Shown here piece by piece: positions 40,668 to 51,730 of a DNA stretch of 64,000 nt; positions within the stretch are counted from its first letter, which is position 1, and the number at the start of each line of letters is the position of its first letter. The stretch comes from Blastocystis hominis (Eukaryota; Sar; Bigyra; Opalinata; Blastocystidae). The position numbers and the translations under genes were made by a program. The stretch spans positions 1,811,153 through 1,875,152 of the forward strand of contig NW_013171815.1 in assembly GCF_000151665.1 (NCBI RefSeq), read 5' to 3'. The notes beneath the pieces were generated by a model. It had not been told where the DNA came from, made no database searches, and saw nothing but the letters and a program-made list of their open reading frames with translations.

Positions 40668-41795
40668 TTACAACTCCACGGTAGGAGCGGGAGCGGGGGC
40701 AGGAGCAGGGACCGGCTCAGGGGCAGGTGCCGGGGCAGGAGCAGGAACAGGTTCGGGAGCAGGAACAGGTTCGGGAGCAGGAGCAGGAGCAGGGGCAGGG
40801 GTAGGCTCAGGAGCCGGAGCCGGAGCCGGAGCTGGGACAGGAGCAGGTTCGGGAGCCGGAGCGGGAGCAGGAGCAGGAGCCGGAATAGGCTCAGGAGCGG
40901 GAGCAGTGACCTGAATAGGCTCAGTCGAGGCAGGGACAGGAACAGAGGCCTCAGCAGTCTCCGTGGGAGCAGGTACCTCCACAGGCTTCGACGGGTGAGA
41001 AGCAGACTTGGCAGACGTCTTGGGAAGCTCCTTCTTGGCGGGACGCTTGGCACAAACAGCAATGATAATGATAATGATGATCACGACGACCACGACCACA
41101 ATGATAATAATAAGATTCAAGGTAAAGGTGATTCCAACGCAACCATCGTCACTCATACGGGTCTGCACCGAACCATCAAACTCAAAAGAGTCGCTGCCAA
41201 TATACATCTGTACAAAAATCTGTCCATCTTCAGGATTAGCGATACCGTCAATTTCGGAAGCCCACTGATTTTCACCACCAGCGCATTTCGCGAGCTCGTG
41301 GACATCATAGAACACTCCATCCTCAATAGTAAAGGTAGAGCAAGAAATATATTGATTGTTGTAGGTGCTATCAGTCATAGCAGCATACGCTTCCGTAGGG
41401 TGGGCCGAAAGTTCGTAATAACCCTCCTCTCCTTCCAGCTTTGTAACCTCATCAATAACGTACACCGTCTTCACAGCAAACTTGAAATTATCATCAGTAC
41501 AATCATTTCCTGCAAAATTGGTAATAGTGGTTTCATATCCAGTTCCCATGATTCCTCTGTTACCAATGATTTTCGTATCAGAACGAGCAACTTAAAGTTA
41601 AACACAAACACAAAAATTACCTTGCTGCTTGTTGCAGGTGCCCTGCCAGCTACCACAAACTATATATTACCATCCAACATAAATTGTACTGTCGTAGTCA
41701 AACTCGGGAGGAGACAATACCTTCGTAACAGGGCGGAAAGACTCAGCTGAAGCAATAGCAATGAGCACAAATGCCAAAACAAATGAACACTTCAT
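40668..41795 (-). CDS. Type I membrane protein with Pro/Ala/Glu repeat cytoplasmic tail
   Basis: Starts with a clear signal peptide (MKCSFVLAFVLIAIASA at ATG 41795). An ectodomain of about 200 residues with several Cys follows (CTDDNFKFAVKTVYVIDEVT, YISCSTFTIEDGVFYDVHEL, DEDG-like Asp-rich segments), interrupted by short introns of about 21-30 nt near 41580-41690. One transmembrane helix is an extreme Ile/Val run (LNLIIIIVVVVVVIIIIIII). The cytoplasmic tail starts basic (CAKRPAKKELPKTSAKSA) and becomes an (P-A-P-x)n repeat of about 80 residues. The family is not recognised; the layout suggests a cell-surface receptor or adhesin whose tail is an SH3/WW-like ligand. Confidence 0.8.
40679..40912. 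repeat. GC-rich coding minisatellite (Pro-Ala tail)
   Basis: Imperfect 6-12 bp units (GGAGCAGGAGCC-like on the plus strand) over 230 bp encode Pro-Ala with interspersed Glu, Val, Thr and Ile in the minus-strand gene. Confidence 0.9.
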
Positions 41796-42224
41796 TTCAA
41801 AAATAAATCTATTCTATTTCTAGGAATTAAAAATTTATGTAGACCTCATTGTCATTTGTCTATTGTCAGCCTGCCATTACCGTCATAGAACCGTGGGTTC
41901 GGCAATCCCATTCAATTTAACCAATTAAAGTCATGATCCGTATTTGGTTCGCCAATCAAATGATCGGCCCAGCATGGGGGTACATTATACATGTAAAAAT
42001 ATATGAGACTTATTAATCGGATCTTCACACCCCCATCAATTGTGTCTTGTTACTCGCGGGGAAATAGGTGTTTGACTTTTTCGATTGTATGTAAATCGTG
42101 AATTTTCTGCAAAATGCAAATATAGATACTATTATGCTTCAGTGAATCGTTCGACGGAATAATATCTGGAAAAAGTAATCTTTTCTGAAGCTTTTTCGCT
42201 TCTGACACACGTAATTATGATTCT
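41796..42224. other. AT-rich intergenic region
   Basis: About 430 bp between divergent genes (surface protein and glucosidase I). No coding signal seen; presumably two promoters. Confidence 0.5.
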
Positions 42225-44996
42225 ATGAAGCTTATTTTATTTGCTACCTCACTATCTATACGACACGACTATCATTACATATCTATATTCAAAATCATTA
42301 TCATGTGTTTTTTCGCTTACTTCATATTTTTCATATTACTACTTGCTTTTAGTACTTCGAGAACCGTTCTTCGGCCCAACATCTACTTCGGGACCCGATC
42401 GCCTTCCGAACAGTCCCACTTAGTAGCGACTTTATGAATTATCGATCTAGACGGGAATCATGTGGTTTGAAGGCACGAGGCTCGATAGTGTTAGACATGA
42501 GTGTAAACGAGAAGATGACATTCGGAATTGGATATGGAACGAATTTGATGGAGATGGGTATGGGAAACAACGACTTACTGATGTTCACAATTATGTCAGA
42601 CTAAATTTGCGATATCTGAAAGAGGGAGACGATTGGATTGCTGAAATCACAGGAAATCCTCTCAAGAAGAGCAAAGTCCAACGAAATGTCACGTTAATCT
42701 TTTATTTGGGTGTTGCGGGAGAAAAGAGTTATATCCAAGTCCCAACAATTCATTCAAAACGGGTATTTTACTCAAACGCTCTTCGAAATAGGGATCGAAG
42801 GGTCCAGTTGTGCTCCCTTTTTATTCGGGAGACTATGGAGACGGCCACATTCGAATTGTCGAAGATGCTTTGAATGTGTCTCCAGTCAACCTTAACCATC
42901 CCTTTTCCGCGCTGCACTTTATAGCGTCCGATCCAAAAGACGATCGATCGCTGGAGAACTACTTCTGGTTTGGAGAGACAATCAAGAATCTGGACGATGG
43001 TTGGCGTTTTCCACAGTTCACTATCTGCTATTAATCGCTTGACTCGTAGCATCGTAAAAACCAAGCTGGAAGATAGCCTCAGACAGACATACTCACAATG
43101 GCAAAGCCAAATTCATCACTACCAGAAATCGTTTTCTCTTTTTTCGTTCTTTCATCTCACGCAGACACCCCGGACAACCCCTTCCATCTTCGACTCAGAA
43201 CCAGCTTTCTCGGAACTTTGTCCCCTTGCTACCCAACACAGTTCCTTCCCATCCCAATTTCGTAGCAATTCAGCGGGTGTTTTCTCTTCCTTTTCGAATC
43301 ACCATTTCCATGAGTCACACAAAAACACCCGCACAGAAAACCTCATCGTTTTGGAAACCGTCTTTCTTGTCACGCTCCACCGACGAACCGCTCACCGATT
43401 TCGAAAAACTTTCCCAGGAACAAATCGAGCAGCTCGCTCTCCTCAAAAGTTCGAGCTTCTTCTTCCCACTCTCCGATAGGCGCTTCGCTCGAAAATCGCT
43501 TCCACTCCATCTTCCCGATGGATGCCTACTCTTCCAAACAGCAGAAAGTCGCTCTTGCAGGACTCAGCAATCTTCTCGCGGGGATTTCCTACTTCTACGG
43601 AAGCACTGTTCAATATAAAGAAGAAGACGGATCGACACACACCACGCAGAAGGGAGAACTCATCACCGCCATTCCCGGGAGATCCTATTTCCCGCGTGGA
43701 TTCTTGTGGGACGAGGGGTTCCATCAGTTGGTTCTTCTGCATTGGAACGAATCGCTTTCGTGGAAGATCCTGAAGAGTTGGTTCGCACGAATGGAACCGT
43801 CGGTGAGCATTGAAGGAACCGATTTGAGGAAATAGGGATACATCGAGCGAGAGCAAATCCTGGGAAGTGAAGCGCGTGCGCGAGTACCCAGCGAGTTCGT
43901 GACTCAAGATCCTCGCGTTGCGAATCCGCCCACGCTGCTGTTTGCTTTCAGACAGCTTGTAAAACGAGCGATTGAGCACGCAAAGCAAGACGTCGATCCG
44001 CAACGCACCGTCGATGTGGAGATTTTGGCAGAAGGCGAGCAATCGGCAGGTTTGGAAGCTTCGATTGCTGGGTTGGAGATTCAGGAAATGTTCGAAAAGG
44101 TGAAGAAGTGGGTGTTTTATCTGGAAAAGAGCCAGAAAAGCAAGCTGCCTTCGTCATATCGATGGTTTGGAAGAACGGAGAATCATTGCTTGGCTTCGGG
44201 AATGGACGATTTCCCGCGGCATCACATTCTTTCACAGTCCGAATCCAATGTGGATCTGCTCTCTTGGATTCTGTTCGCCTATCAGAACCTTGCAGAAATC
44301 GATCAAATGCTGAATGGAGAAACAGAATTTGGAATGGGAATGAGGCAGCAAATCGAGTGGATGAAAAAGCGATTGGATGAACATTGGGATGAAGAAGCAA
44401 AGAGCTTCGGCGATCTTGGAGTAATTCGATTGAATGAAAATGGAAGCGAAGAGATAGGGTTTGAGATCCATCGGGGCTATGTCTCGATTCTCCCCTTCGC
44501 ATTGATGTTGTTAGATGTGAATGATCCTCGAATTGAATTCATTCTCAACGATATCGAAAACCCTGAAATTGTGATTTGCATTTTGTTGCTTCTCATGTAG
44601 ATGTGGAGCCCCTTTGGCTTGCGCTCTCTCTCCAAGAGTGATCCCTATTTTGGAAAAGGAGAAGATTATTGGCGTGGACATATTTGGGTCAACTTGAATT
44701 ATCTCGTTTTGCGTGCTCTGCATGAGAAATATGCTGTGGAAGGTCCGTTGAAGGTGAATTGTCGTCATTGTGTGTGAGAAATAGGAACGATGTCAGTCTC
44801 TCTACGAGAGACTACGAGAGAATCTTGTGTCGAATATCATTGATCAGGTTTGTGTGGTTCTTTGGATTCATTCTAGTTCCAAAGCTCGGGATTCTTCTGG
44901 GAAAACTATGATTCCGTTACTGGAAAGGGATCGGGAGTTCATCCGTTTACTGGATGGACGACGCTTTTCATTCCGATAATGTCCGAAAAGTATTAA
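42225..44996 (+). CDS. MOGS: Mannosyl-oligosaccharide glucosidase (glucosidase I, GH63)
   Basis: ER enzyme that removes the terminal alpha-1,2-glucose from N-glycan precursors. The N-terminus has a membrane anchor ([18 protein letters not shown]) and [13 protein letters not shown], joined by a 28 nt intron to [20 protein letters not shown] and [20 protein letters not shown], matching the family's N-terminal beta-sandwich. The (alpha/alpha)6 catalytic domain contains [17 protein letters not shown], the hallmark [20 protein letters not shown] (acid Asp), [70 protein letters not shown], and the C-terminal [20 protein letters not shown]. Several short introns between 42600 and 43500 are not placed exactly. 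The start at 42225 versus 42303 is uncertain. Its presence implies glucosylated N-glycan precursors in this organism. Confidence 0.92.
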
Positions 44997-45005
44997 ACAA
45001 AGAGG

Positions 45006-46786
45006 GTAAAGAGTAGTAGTAATTACATTGTGAAAATAAAGTCCATCGTTTGTTACAAAAAGCACGCTGGGAGTATTGCCATTGTTTATTGGAATGCCCA
45101 AGCAACTATTAATACTCTTTATGTTTGTTTGATAGCTAGCGCATATGTGCGGAGACGAATCGACTGCTTGAAACTGAATCGTGTCATTCGCACTATCATA
45201 TTGAGATATCATTCGAGGACTCGTTGTCCCATGAAAAAAACTAGAAACGAAAGGAGTCGCATTCTCTGAGGGATTCACAAACGAGCAAAGGGAATCGACT
45301 ACACATCACTCCATTTCAATCACAATCACAATCAAACTTCAGCTTGCGAGCCCTTCCATTCACAATTTGCGTGGCATGTCTACTCGAGCATGCAATCACA
45401 AGTTCGTTTTCCTTTCTCTCCGCCACCGCTGCGTGCCATCGCTCTCCTTTATTCTCCCATCGCTCCGTTCGCGACCACGAATCGCCCAGCAACACCCAAT
45501 GATACACTCCATCTTAAATCGATTCAAACTCAAAGGATCTACGTGCTGTCACCTGCACTAGCGAATTGGGTGAGTCAGAAAACAAACATAGAGAAGAAGA
45601 GGACGAGTGGATCTGCGAGTGCGGCCTGCACAGCATTCGGCTGTCAAACACGTCAATCCCGTTGGAGCCACTCAGAAAACTACAATCAACGCTCGCTCGA
45701 TTCGTGTACAATTGAAAAGAGGAGCTCGAAAACGTGCTTTGAGTTACAGACCGCGACGGAAAAACGGAGGCGATGACCAGCTTCTCGCGAGGATCGAGAA
45801 TGAACGCTCTCTTGTCCTGCGTTGCAAGCAATTGCGAGCTGGACGGAAAGGAGCAGAGCGAAGTGAGCGAGGAGTCGAACTCGGCGATTGAAATCAGTTT
45901 TTGCTCTTCGATGTCGAATTGGGAGAGACTTTTTCGATCCGAGTGGGAGAGGTAGAGCGAAGAAGCGCGGCTTGATGCAGCTCCCGGCCGATTGGTTGGA
46001 GTGGGAAGCACAAAACAGGGGCGATCGACAGAAGTGCTGAACGCGAAGGACAGTTGGAACTCAAAGCGCGGCTCTGTTTTGCTGCTTTGGGAAGATTCGG
46101 TTGATTCTGTGTCCATTTCGCTGAAGAGAGAGCAAAGCTCTATGGCCGAGTTCTAGATCAGAGTGTGTTTTCAAAGCTACCATAGCAGGATTATCTCTCG
46201 ATGCGTCTGTTATTTGTGGCTCCTCCTCCTCCATTTGTTGTTGTTGTGATGGTTGCTGCTGCTGCTGCTGCTGCTGTAGTTGCTGAGATTTCTGTGACTG
46301 GGCCTGAAGAGACTGAAGATATTGTATTTTAGATTGCTGCTGGCGAAGCATTCGTTCCAACTCTTCAATCTTCTGTAGAGCTGCTTTTTCGCGTTCTTCT
46401 GTCTATACATCACATAATTATATCAGACTAACTCTTTTTCGTTGATTCGTTTCGGTCATTAGCTTTAATCGAAGAGTGGCTACTTCCTGCTCGTCTTTAA
46501 TATACAAATTTGAAAAGAAAAGTCTTCGAATATGCGATTTTTTTGCAGGTAACTTGCAGATCGGGCATTGTTTGCTTTTCTACTAAAAACGACCTTTCCA
46601 AAGGAGCTACGCTGAGGGCTATTGTTATACAGCGATGGCAAAACAAATGGCCACATTGGAGACAGACAACTTGTTTCGGACCGGCATTGGACATTATTTC
46701 GTAGCAAATCCCACATCGTTCCTATATCACACAGCTCGCTATTCCCATACATTTCTTCCCTTCTTCTCATCTTGACTCAAACTCAT
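45006..46786 (-). CDS. RFWD3: RFWD3-like E3 ubiquitin ligase (RING, coiled coil, WD40)
   Basis: ATG 46786 opens MSLSQDEKKGRN; a 29 nt intron leads into a RING finger, CGICYEIMSNAGPKQVVCLQ, CGHLFCHRCIT and, after another intron, CP-x-C-type KL..AKKSHIRRLFFSN. A coiled coil with a poly-Gln tract follows (ERMLRQQQSKIQYLQSLQAQ). The rest is a beta-propeller: FDIEEQKLISIAEFDSSLTS, LLATQDKRAFILDPREKLVI, NGIDVFDSRM and later VLFVTNDGLYFHN. This order and the wording 'NAG...LxCGHLF' match RFWD3, which ubiquitylates RPA at stalled forks. No stop codon was found at the C-terminus before the frame runs antisense into the glucosidase I gene (open to 44868), so the end given is approximate and may be made by polyadenylation. 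Internal introns in the propeller are only partly placed. Confidence 0.78.
46232..46287. repeat. CAG-type microsatellite (poly-Gln)
   Basis: GTT/GCT triplet run encoding about eight plus four Gln on the minus strand in the coiled-coil part of the RFWD3-like protein. Confidence 0.85.
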
Positions 46787-46792
46787 TTTTCC

Positions 46793-46800
46793 AACAAACA
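46793..46800 (-). terminator. TGTTTGTT motif squeezed between LRR gene stop and RFWD3-like start
   Basis: Octamer on the minus strand, 8 nt after the LRR gene TAA (46809-46811) and 6 nt before the next ATG (46786). The whole intergenic gap is 22 bp. Confidence 0.75.
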
Positions 46801-46808
46801 AAGCACCC

Positions 46809-48245
46809 TTATAACCATTGTTCCTGCAGCTTCGGACTTCGGATTCCTCTCCGGTTCAGCGCCTTCTGCAAGTCCGGAATCACAAACGCGATATCATTTT
46901 CTACATCACACTCCCTTCGCTCTATTACGATTCAGCAGCAGCAGATCCAGCTTCACCTTCGACTTCCCATTCAAAAAGTTCACAATATACTTCGCTCCCT
47001 CATCGGTCAGATTGTTCCCTACATCGCACTCCCCTCCCTCCGCTACACGACAAATCCAACACTCGGACCGGACACGACGTTTCCCGCAGCGCCAGCAGCA
47101 CCGCCAGCACTCCCTTCTCCATAATATTATTCTCTACCGTTTCTCCCGCTCGGCAATTCTACCCGCCATGAGCAATTCCTGCAGCTTCGGCAATGCCTTC
47201 TTCTGCAGAACGGCGCGCAGGTGCTTGCACCCGTCGGCCTCCAGACACATCCCGCTGATGACCAGGCGGCGCAGCAGCGGGGCGCGTCCGCTCTCCAGTC
47301 CCGCGAGTAATCCGTCGAGCATGTTCGTGGAGTAGTTGTCTGCATGGCAGAGAACCGGAGAACCCACAGGAGAGATCGAGGAGCGCGAGATTGGGGAGCT
47401 GGCCGTCGCGGAGGAGCGCGCCGACGCGGTCGATGGAAGCGGTGGAAAGGCCGTTTTCTGGAATGAGGAGAGGAGAGGAGGGTACGAGAGAGAGCGATCT
47501 CGTAGAGGGAGGAGGAGTGAGGGAGGAGGGCGTCGAGAATCGCGTTGAAGCCGCCGTCGTTGATGTGGTTTTCTGGATAAGAGGAAAGATGATGATGATG
47601 TACCGCTCAGACAGAGTTTCGACCAGGGACAGGGCGAGTGGGTGACGACGGTGGCGAGCTGCTTGCAGCCTTCTTCGCCGATTTCGTTCACTTGGGGTTA
47701 TGGAGAAAAAGGGGAAACACGATTGAGGGAAATGGCTTCAAGATACGGACAAGACTTGGAATCCATCAGATTTTGAAGCGAAGAGACGCATTTTTCCGTG
47801 AGTTTGTTGTCTAAAAGTCAACGCAGTACCAAGGCATTACTGTCAACGTTCAGATAACGAAGGGACGGCAGAGCACCACCGACCATAGCCTCAATGATAT
47901 AACCGAAACCTTCATCCATCAAGGCATTCCCTGTTTTTCAGTTCTGTGCAGAGAATAAATACCGATTAAATTGAGTTCTGTCAAACTCTTCATTGGCTTT
48001 GATTTCAACATTGTTCCCAGATATTTAGCTCCGTCTACACCGATTTCGCAGTCTGCGCTTCAGAAAGAGATAATTTTCTTACAGAACAAATCCAATACAT
48101 GGAGATCGCAGAACTGATCACCCTCTAGGATTTGCTCCATATGCTTGACTCCATCAAGAAACTTTTCTCTCCCTAAAGTATCAATTTGCTTAGCACACTA
48201 CCTACACTCCAAATCGTATATCTTTTCACTGGTAGTTTCCGCCAT
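46809..48245 (-). CDS. Ribonuclease-inhibitor-type leucine-rich-repeat protein, one repeat per exon
   Basis: About 330 residues from ATG 48245. At least nine short introns, most of 30-45 nt, can be removed. The exons spell LRRs of the long cytosolic (RI/NLRC3-like) type: LDLFYCEIGVDGAKYLGTML, LTELNLIGNALMDEGFGYII, LRYLNVDSN, EIGEEGCKQLATVVTHSPC, HINDGGFNAILDAL, LSTASIDRVGALLRDGQLPN, STNMLDGLLAGLESGRAPLL, EADGCKHLRAVLQKKALPKL, MEKGVLAVLLALRE and NLTDEGAKYIVNFLNGKSKV. Nearly every intron falls at the same place, inside the conserved L-x-x-N segment, so one exon equals one repeat. Function unknown; such proteins are binding scaffolds. The stop at 46809 is followed after 8 nt by the polyA motif. 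Confidence 0.85.
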
Positions 48246-48354
48246 CTTACTCTGAAAGTGGAATGATGCCCAAAATCTCCCAGATTTTTGGAATTGAGTC
48301 TTGGAGGGAAATCAAGGGAGCCTCAGATTTCGTTTCTGTAGAACAGGATTTACA

Positions 48355-49822
48355 ATGAATAAGGCAGCAAAGACACTGGTACACGGTAATGGCTCAATGT
48401 GTATAAGTGAATCCTAGTCGAAGTGCTCATTGACTCCTCTTGTACTGACAGCTTTAACAGACTCGAGAAAGCAGTTCTTTCTTTTCTAGAGAGTTCGTGC
48501 GCAAACTATGTGAATGGTCCAATCAACTTTTCAAGTGATGAATATCTCATGCGAAACGTCAGATCGATCCTGATTTGCGACATCCCTCAAAGTCTTCCAT
48601 TCATCCCTTTCTGGCAAGCAGAAGTCGTGTTGCATCTTTTCACACTCAATACGGATGGCTCTGCCGAGGAATCGCTCGATGACAATGGTGATGTGACTGC
48701 TTATAGTGAGTGGATGCTTCCGTGCACAGAGTTCCATTCGCTCTGGGATCAGTAGGATTGAATTGCAAAATCGAATCCTAGTTTGGTGTACAATGAAGAT
48801 CTGAAGTCGGATCTATTGAACTATGCGACCTCTGCGTTTATCTTCTCCAAACACCACATCGATACCTCTGTCATTTCTCTAAACCGTGTTCTTCTGCTCC
48901 ACGGTCCTCCCGGAACAGGCAAAACATCTCTCTGCAAAGCCCTCGCGCAAAAGCTTTCCATCCGCAACTACTCCGAATACGCGCACATGGCTCTGATCGA
49001 AATTAATAGCCACAGCTTGTTTAGCAAATGGTTCAGCGAGAGCGGCAAACTCGTAATGAAGCTTTTCGATTACATTCGCGACATTCTCAGTAGCAACGAC
49101 ACGCTGCTGTTTATTCTCATCGGTTCTTGGCTCTCTCATTGCATCACGTCCAGATGAAGTCGAGTCGCTGTCTGCTTCGCGGAAAGCCTGTCTCTCGGGG
49201 ACGGAACCATCCGATGGAATGCGCGTTGTGAATGCTTTGCTCACTCAAGTAACGTTTTCTTTCTTTCTTTCTTTGCTTGTTTGTGTGCTCACCACGCAGA
49301 TCGACAAGCTGCGAAACAACCCGAACGTGATGATACTAGCGACCAGCAATCTCTCGGATAGCATCGACGAAGCCTTTCTCGACCGCGCCGATCTGAAGCG
49401 ATTCGTCGGCAATCCGGGAGAGGAAAGCCGGTTTTTCATTCTCCAGGATTGTCTAGAAGTGGTCCCAACGCGAAAGAGTGAGAGATAGGAACTGGCTCGC
49501 AAAGGAATCATCCACACGCAGATCCATTGGAGCTCCCTCGCGGCGTTGAAGCAATCCGCAGAGCAGAAAGAGAGCCAGTGGATGCTGGAGATTCTGGCGG
49601 AGAGCGAGGGGTTCAGCGGTCGAGCGCTGCGCAAGCTGCCATTTCAGGTAGGGTCGGAGGAGAGCGGTGAGGCAAGGCGTATTCGCAGTGGCTGTGCGGA
49701 CGGATTGTGGAGCTGGGCGAGTTTTTGGAGGCGCTGAAGAGCGCGGTGATGGTAGGGATGGGGAAGGATTGGGATGGTAGAGAGAGAAGGAGGATCGAAA
49801 GAAGATGCGACATGATGGAGTT
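48355..49822 (+). CDS. TRIP13: Pachytene checkpoint AAA+ ATPase PCH2/TRIP13
   Basis: AAA+ ATPase that remodels HORMA-domain proteins (Mad2, Hop1) in meiosis and in the spindle checkpoint. Seven exons with introns of 32, 30, 31, 51, 30 and 29 nt. The N-terminal domain ([49 protein letters not shown]) aligns with human TRIP13. The ATPase has Walker [41 protein letters not shown], Walker [60 protein letters not shown] and the sensor region [14 protein letters not shown]. The 51 nt intron contains a TTTC microsatellite. The last exon has no in-frame stop before an AGTTTGTT octamer variant (49824-49831); polyadenylation after T49821 would yield TAA. Orthology is clear. Confidence 0.94.
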
Positions 49823-49864
49823 GAGTTTGTTGTTTTCTACAAACAGGACATTGAAACAAAACCA

Positions 49865-51730
49865 CTAATGAGCACGAGCAGATCTACGAGGCGAGCGGAC
49901 TGGAGACATCTCAGGGCTTCGCAGGCGAGCGATGCGGGCACTCTTGCGAGGCGAGCCGACATTCGAGTTGGACCTCGTTCTTCTCCGAGGAGTCAGGACT
50001 TCGTTTTCTTTGTATTCCTCTTCATCATCGTCTTTGGGGTGTCTGGGCTTTCTGGGAGTTCGCAAGGGGCTGCGAGGGGCCGTCGGGGCAGATTGATTTG
50101 TGGAAGAAGGGTTTTCCTCTTTGGGCTCTTCCTTTACTTGTTCTTTAGGCTCTTCCTTTACTTCTTCCTTTACTTCTTCCTTAGGTTCCTCTTTTACTTC
50201 TTCTTTGGGTTCTTCCTTCATTTCTTCCTTCATTTCTTCCTTCATTTCTTCCTTCATTTCTTCCTTAGGTTCCTCTTTGGGCTCTTCCTTTACTTCTTCT
50301 TTTACTTCTTCCTTAGGCTCTTCTTTCATTTCTTCCTTAGGTTCTTCTTTAGGTTCTTCTTTAACCTCCTCTTCCATCGCTTCTTTCACTTCCTCTTTAG
50401 GCTCTTCTTTTACTTCTTCCTCTTTGGGTTCCTCTTTCATTTCTTCTTTGTGTTCTTCTTTCATTTCCTCTTCCATCACTTCTTTCACTTCCTCTTTAGG
50501 CTCTTCCTTAGGCTCCTCTTTAGGCTCCTCTTTCACTTCCTCTTTGTGTTCTTCTTTCACTTCCTCTTCCATCGCTTCCTCCTTCGCTTCTTTTTCCTCC
50601 TCCATTTTCTCTTCTTCCTCCTTCTTCTCCTTTTCTTCCACCTCCATTTCCTTTTCCTTTTCCTTTTCCTTTTCCTTTTCCTTTTCCTTCGTCTCTTCCT
50701 CCATTTCTCCCTCGCTATCCCCTCCGATATCCAGTAAATGACTATCCACCTTCTTTTTTTCCTCCTCCTTCTTTTCCTCCACCACCTTCGGAGCCTCCAA
50801 TCGCTTCGCGATCTCCACCGACTGCGCCTTCAGCTCCTCGATCCGACCCTCCACTCGTTTTCTCTCCTCCTCCACCTTCGCCTCCATCTCCACGCGGCTC
50901 TTCTCCACGCACTTCGCCGTCTCCTCGTTCCCGTTCGCAGGCAGCCAATAGATCGAAGGCTCCGTCTCCGTGCGCGCGAACTTCCCCAGCGCTTGGAACC
51001 CCGCCGTGCGATTCTGCAGCGACTTCTTCAACAGATTTATCCGCTCTTCGCGCTGCAGCTCGTTCAGACGCTGCTGCTCCTTCTCTTTCTACGCATCACG
51101 CGCTCAGCACGCGCTCACTTCCTCCATTGTGACTTGACGCTGCGTCTCGCGAATCAGTTCCGACTCCTTTCGCTCGCGCTCGATCGCGTCCTGCTCCAGT
51201 TTTCGCTGGTCGATCAAACCACACGCAGAATGGTACCTGCTTGTCAAAGAGCTTCTGATCCTTGTTGATCAGGCTGCGAGCTTGGTTCAGGTGGCCGAGG
51301 AGGTTTCCAAACATTCGGCGATTTCGAGTTTGAACGGAATTTCCCATCGCTGTATCGATCTTGCGAATTGCTTCTTGTCTACAGATGAACTTCAAAACAG
51401 AGAAGAACCTCTCTTCCTTTGTCTCTTCATTAATCACAATATCGCGGTAACCACCACCTTGACGCTACATGAATAGCAAAGTTGAAACATTACATATGAT
51501 GAACCCCTTCTAGATGAATTGCTGAGCGAAACAGAAACAGCAGAAGAAACAACACGACGCTTGGGTTCTCTGAAAACTCAACACTCACGAAAAATAAAAA
51601 CAATTCCTGATCCTCCTCTCTCTCGTTTTCGTTATTTCCGGATCGGGAATGGAAGTCGCGATCTCTCTCTAAAAATCACCGATTTTTCCTCCTTTCTCAC
51701 TTCTTCGAGGATTAATCTCATTTAAATGAC
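49865..51730 (-). CDS. PNN: Pinin (PNN/SDK/MemA domain) with long Glu/Lys repeat region
   Basis: Nuclear speckle protein of the exon-junction periphery (PSAP complex). The conserved domain is spread over exons with a 30 nt intron: RQEAIRKIDTAMGNS, RRMFGNLLGHLNQARSLINK, then KKSLQNRTAGFQALGKFART and the diagnostic TETEPSIYWLPANGNEETAK (pinin: TKTKPHLFYIPG...). The following 250 residues are (M/V-K-E-E-P-K-E-E)n repeats, then a Ser/Arg/Pro-rich basic tail (SPLRTPRKPRHPK, PVRSPRRSARAH). The first exon is not placed; the start may be near 51720 (MRLILEEVRKEE) or an ATG closer to the conserved part. Pairing with the RNPS1-like gene in the same window is notable. The gene converges with TRIP13, 42 bp between ends. 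Confidence 0.82.
50100..50700. repeat. Coding repeat (Glu/Lys-rich) in Pinin
   Basis: TTCTTCCTTT/AGGCTC-type units of 12, 15 and 24 bp repeat over 600 bp. They encode (K-E-E-P/V/M)n on the minus strand and produce false Phe- or Ser-rich ORFs on the plus strand. Confidence 0.9.

Noticed and set aside
49805-50741. Phe- and Ser-rich plus-strand ORFs opposite Pinin
   Set aside because: They are antisense readings of the Glu/Lys repeat of Pinin.
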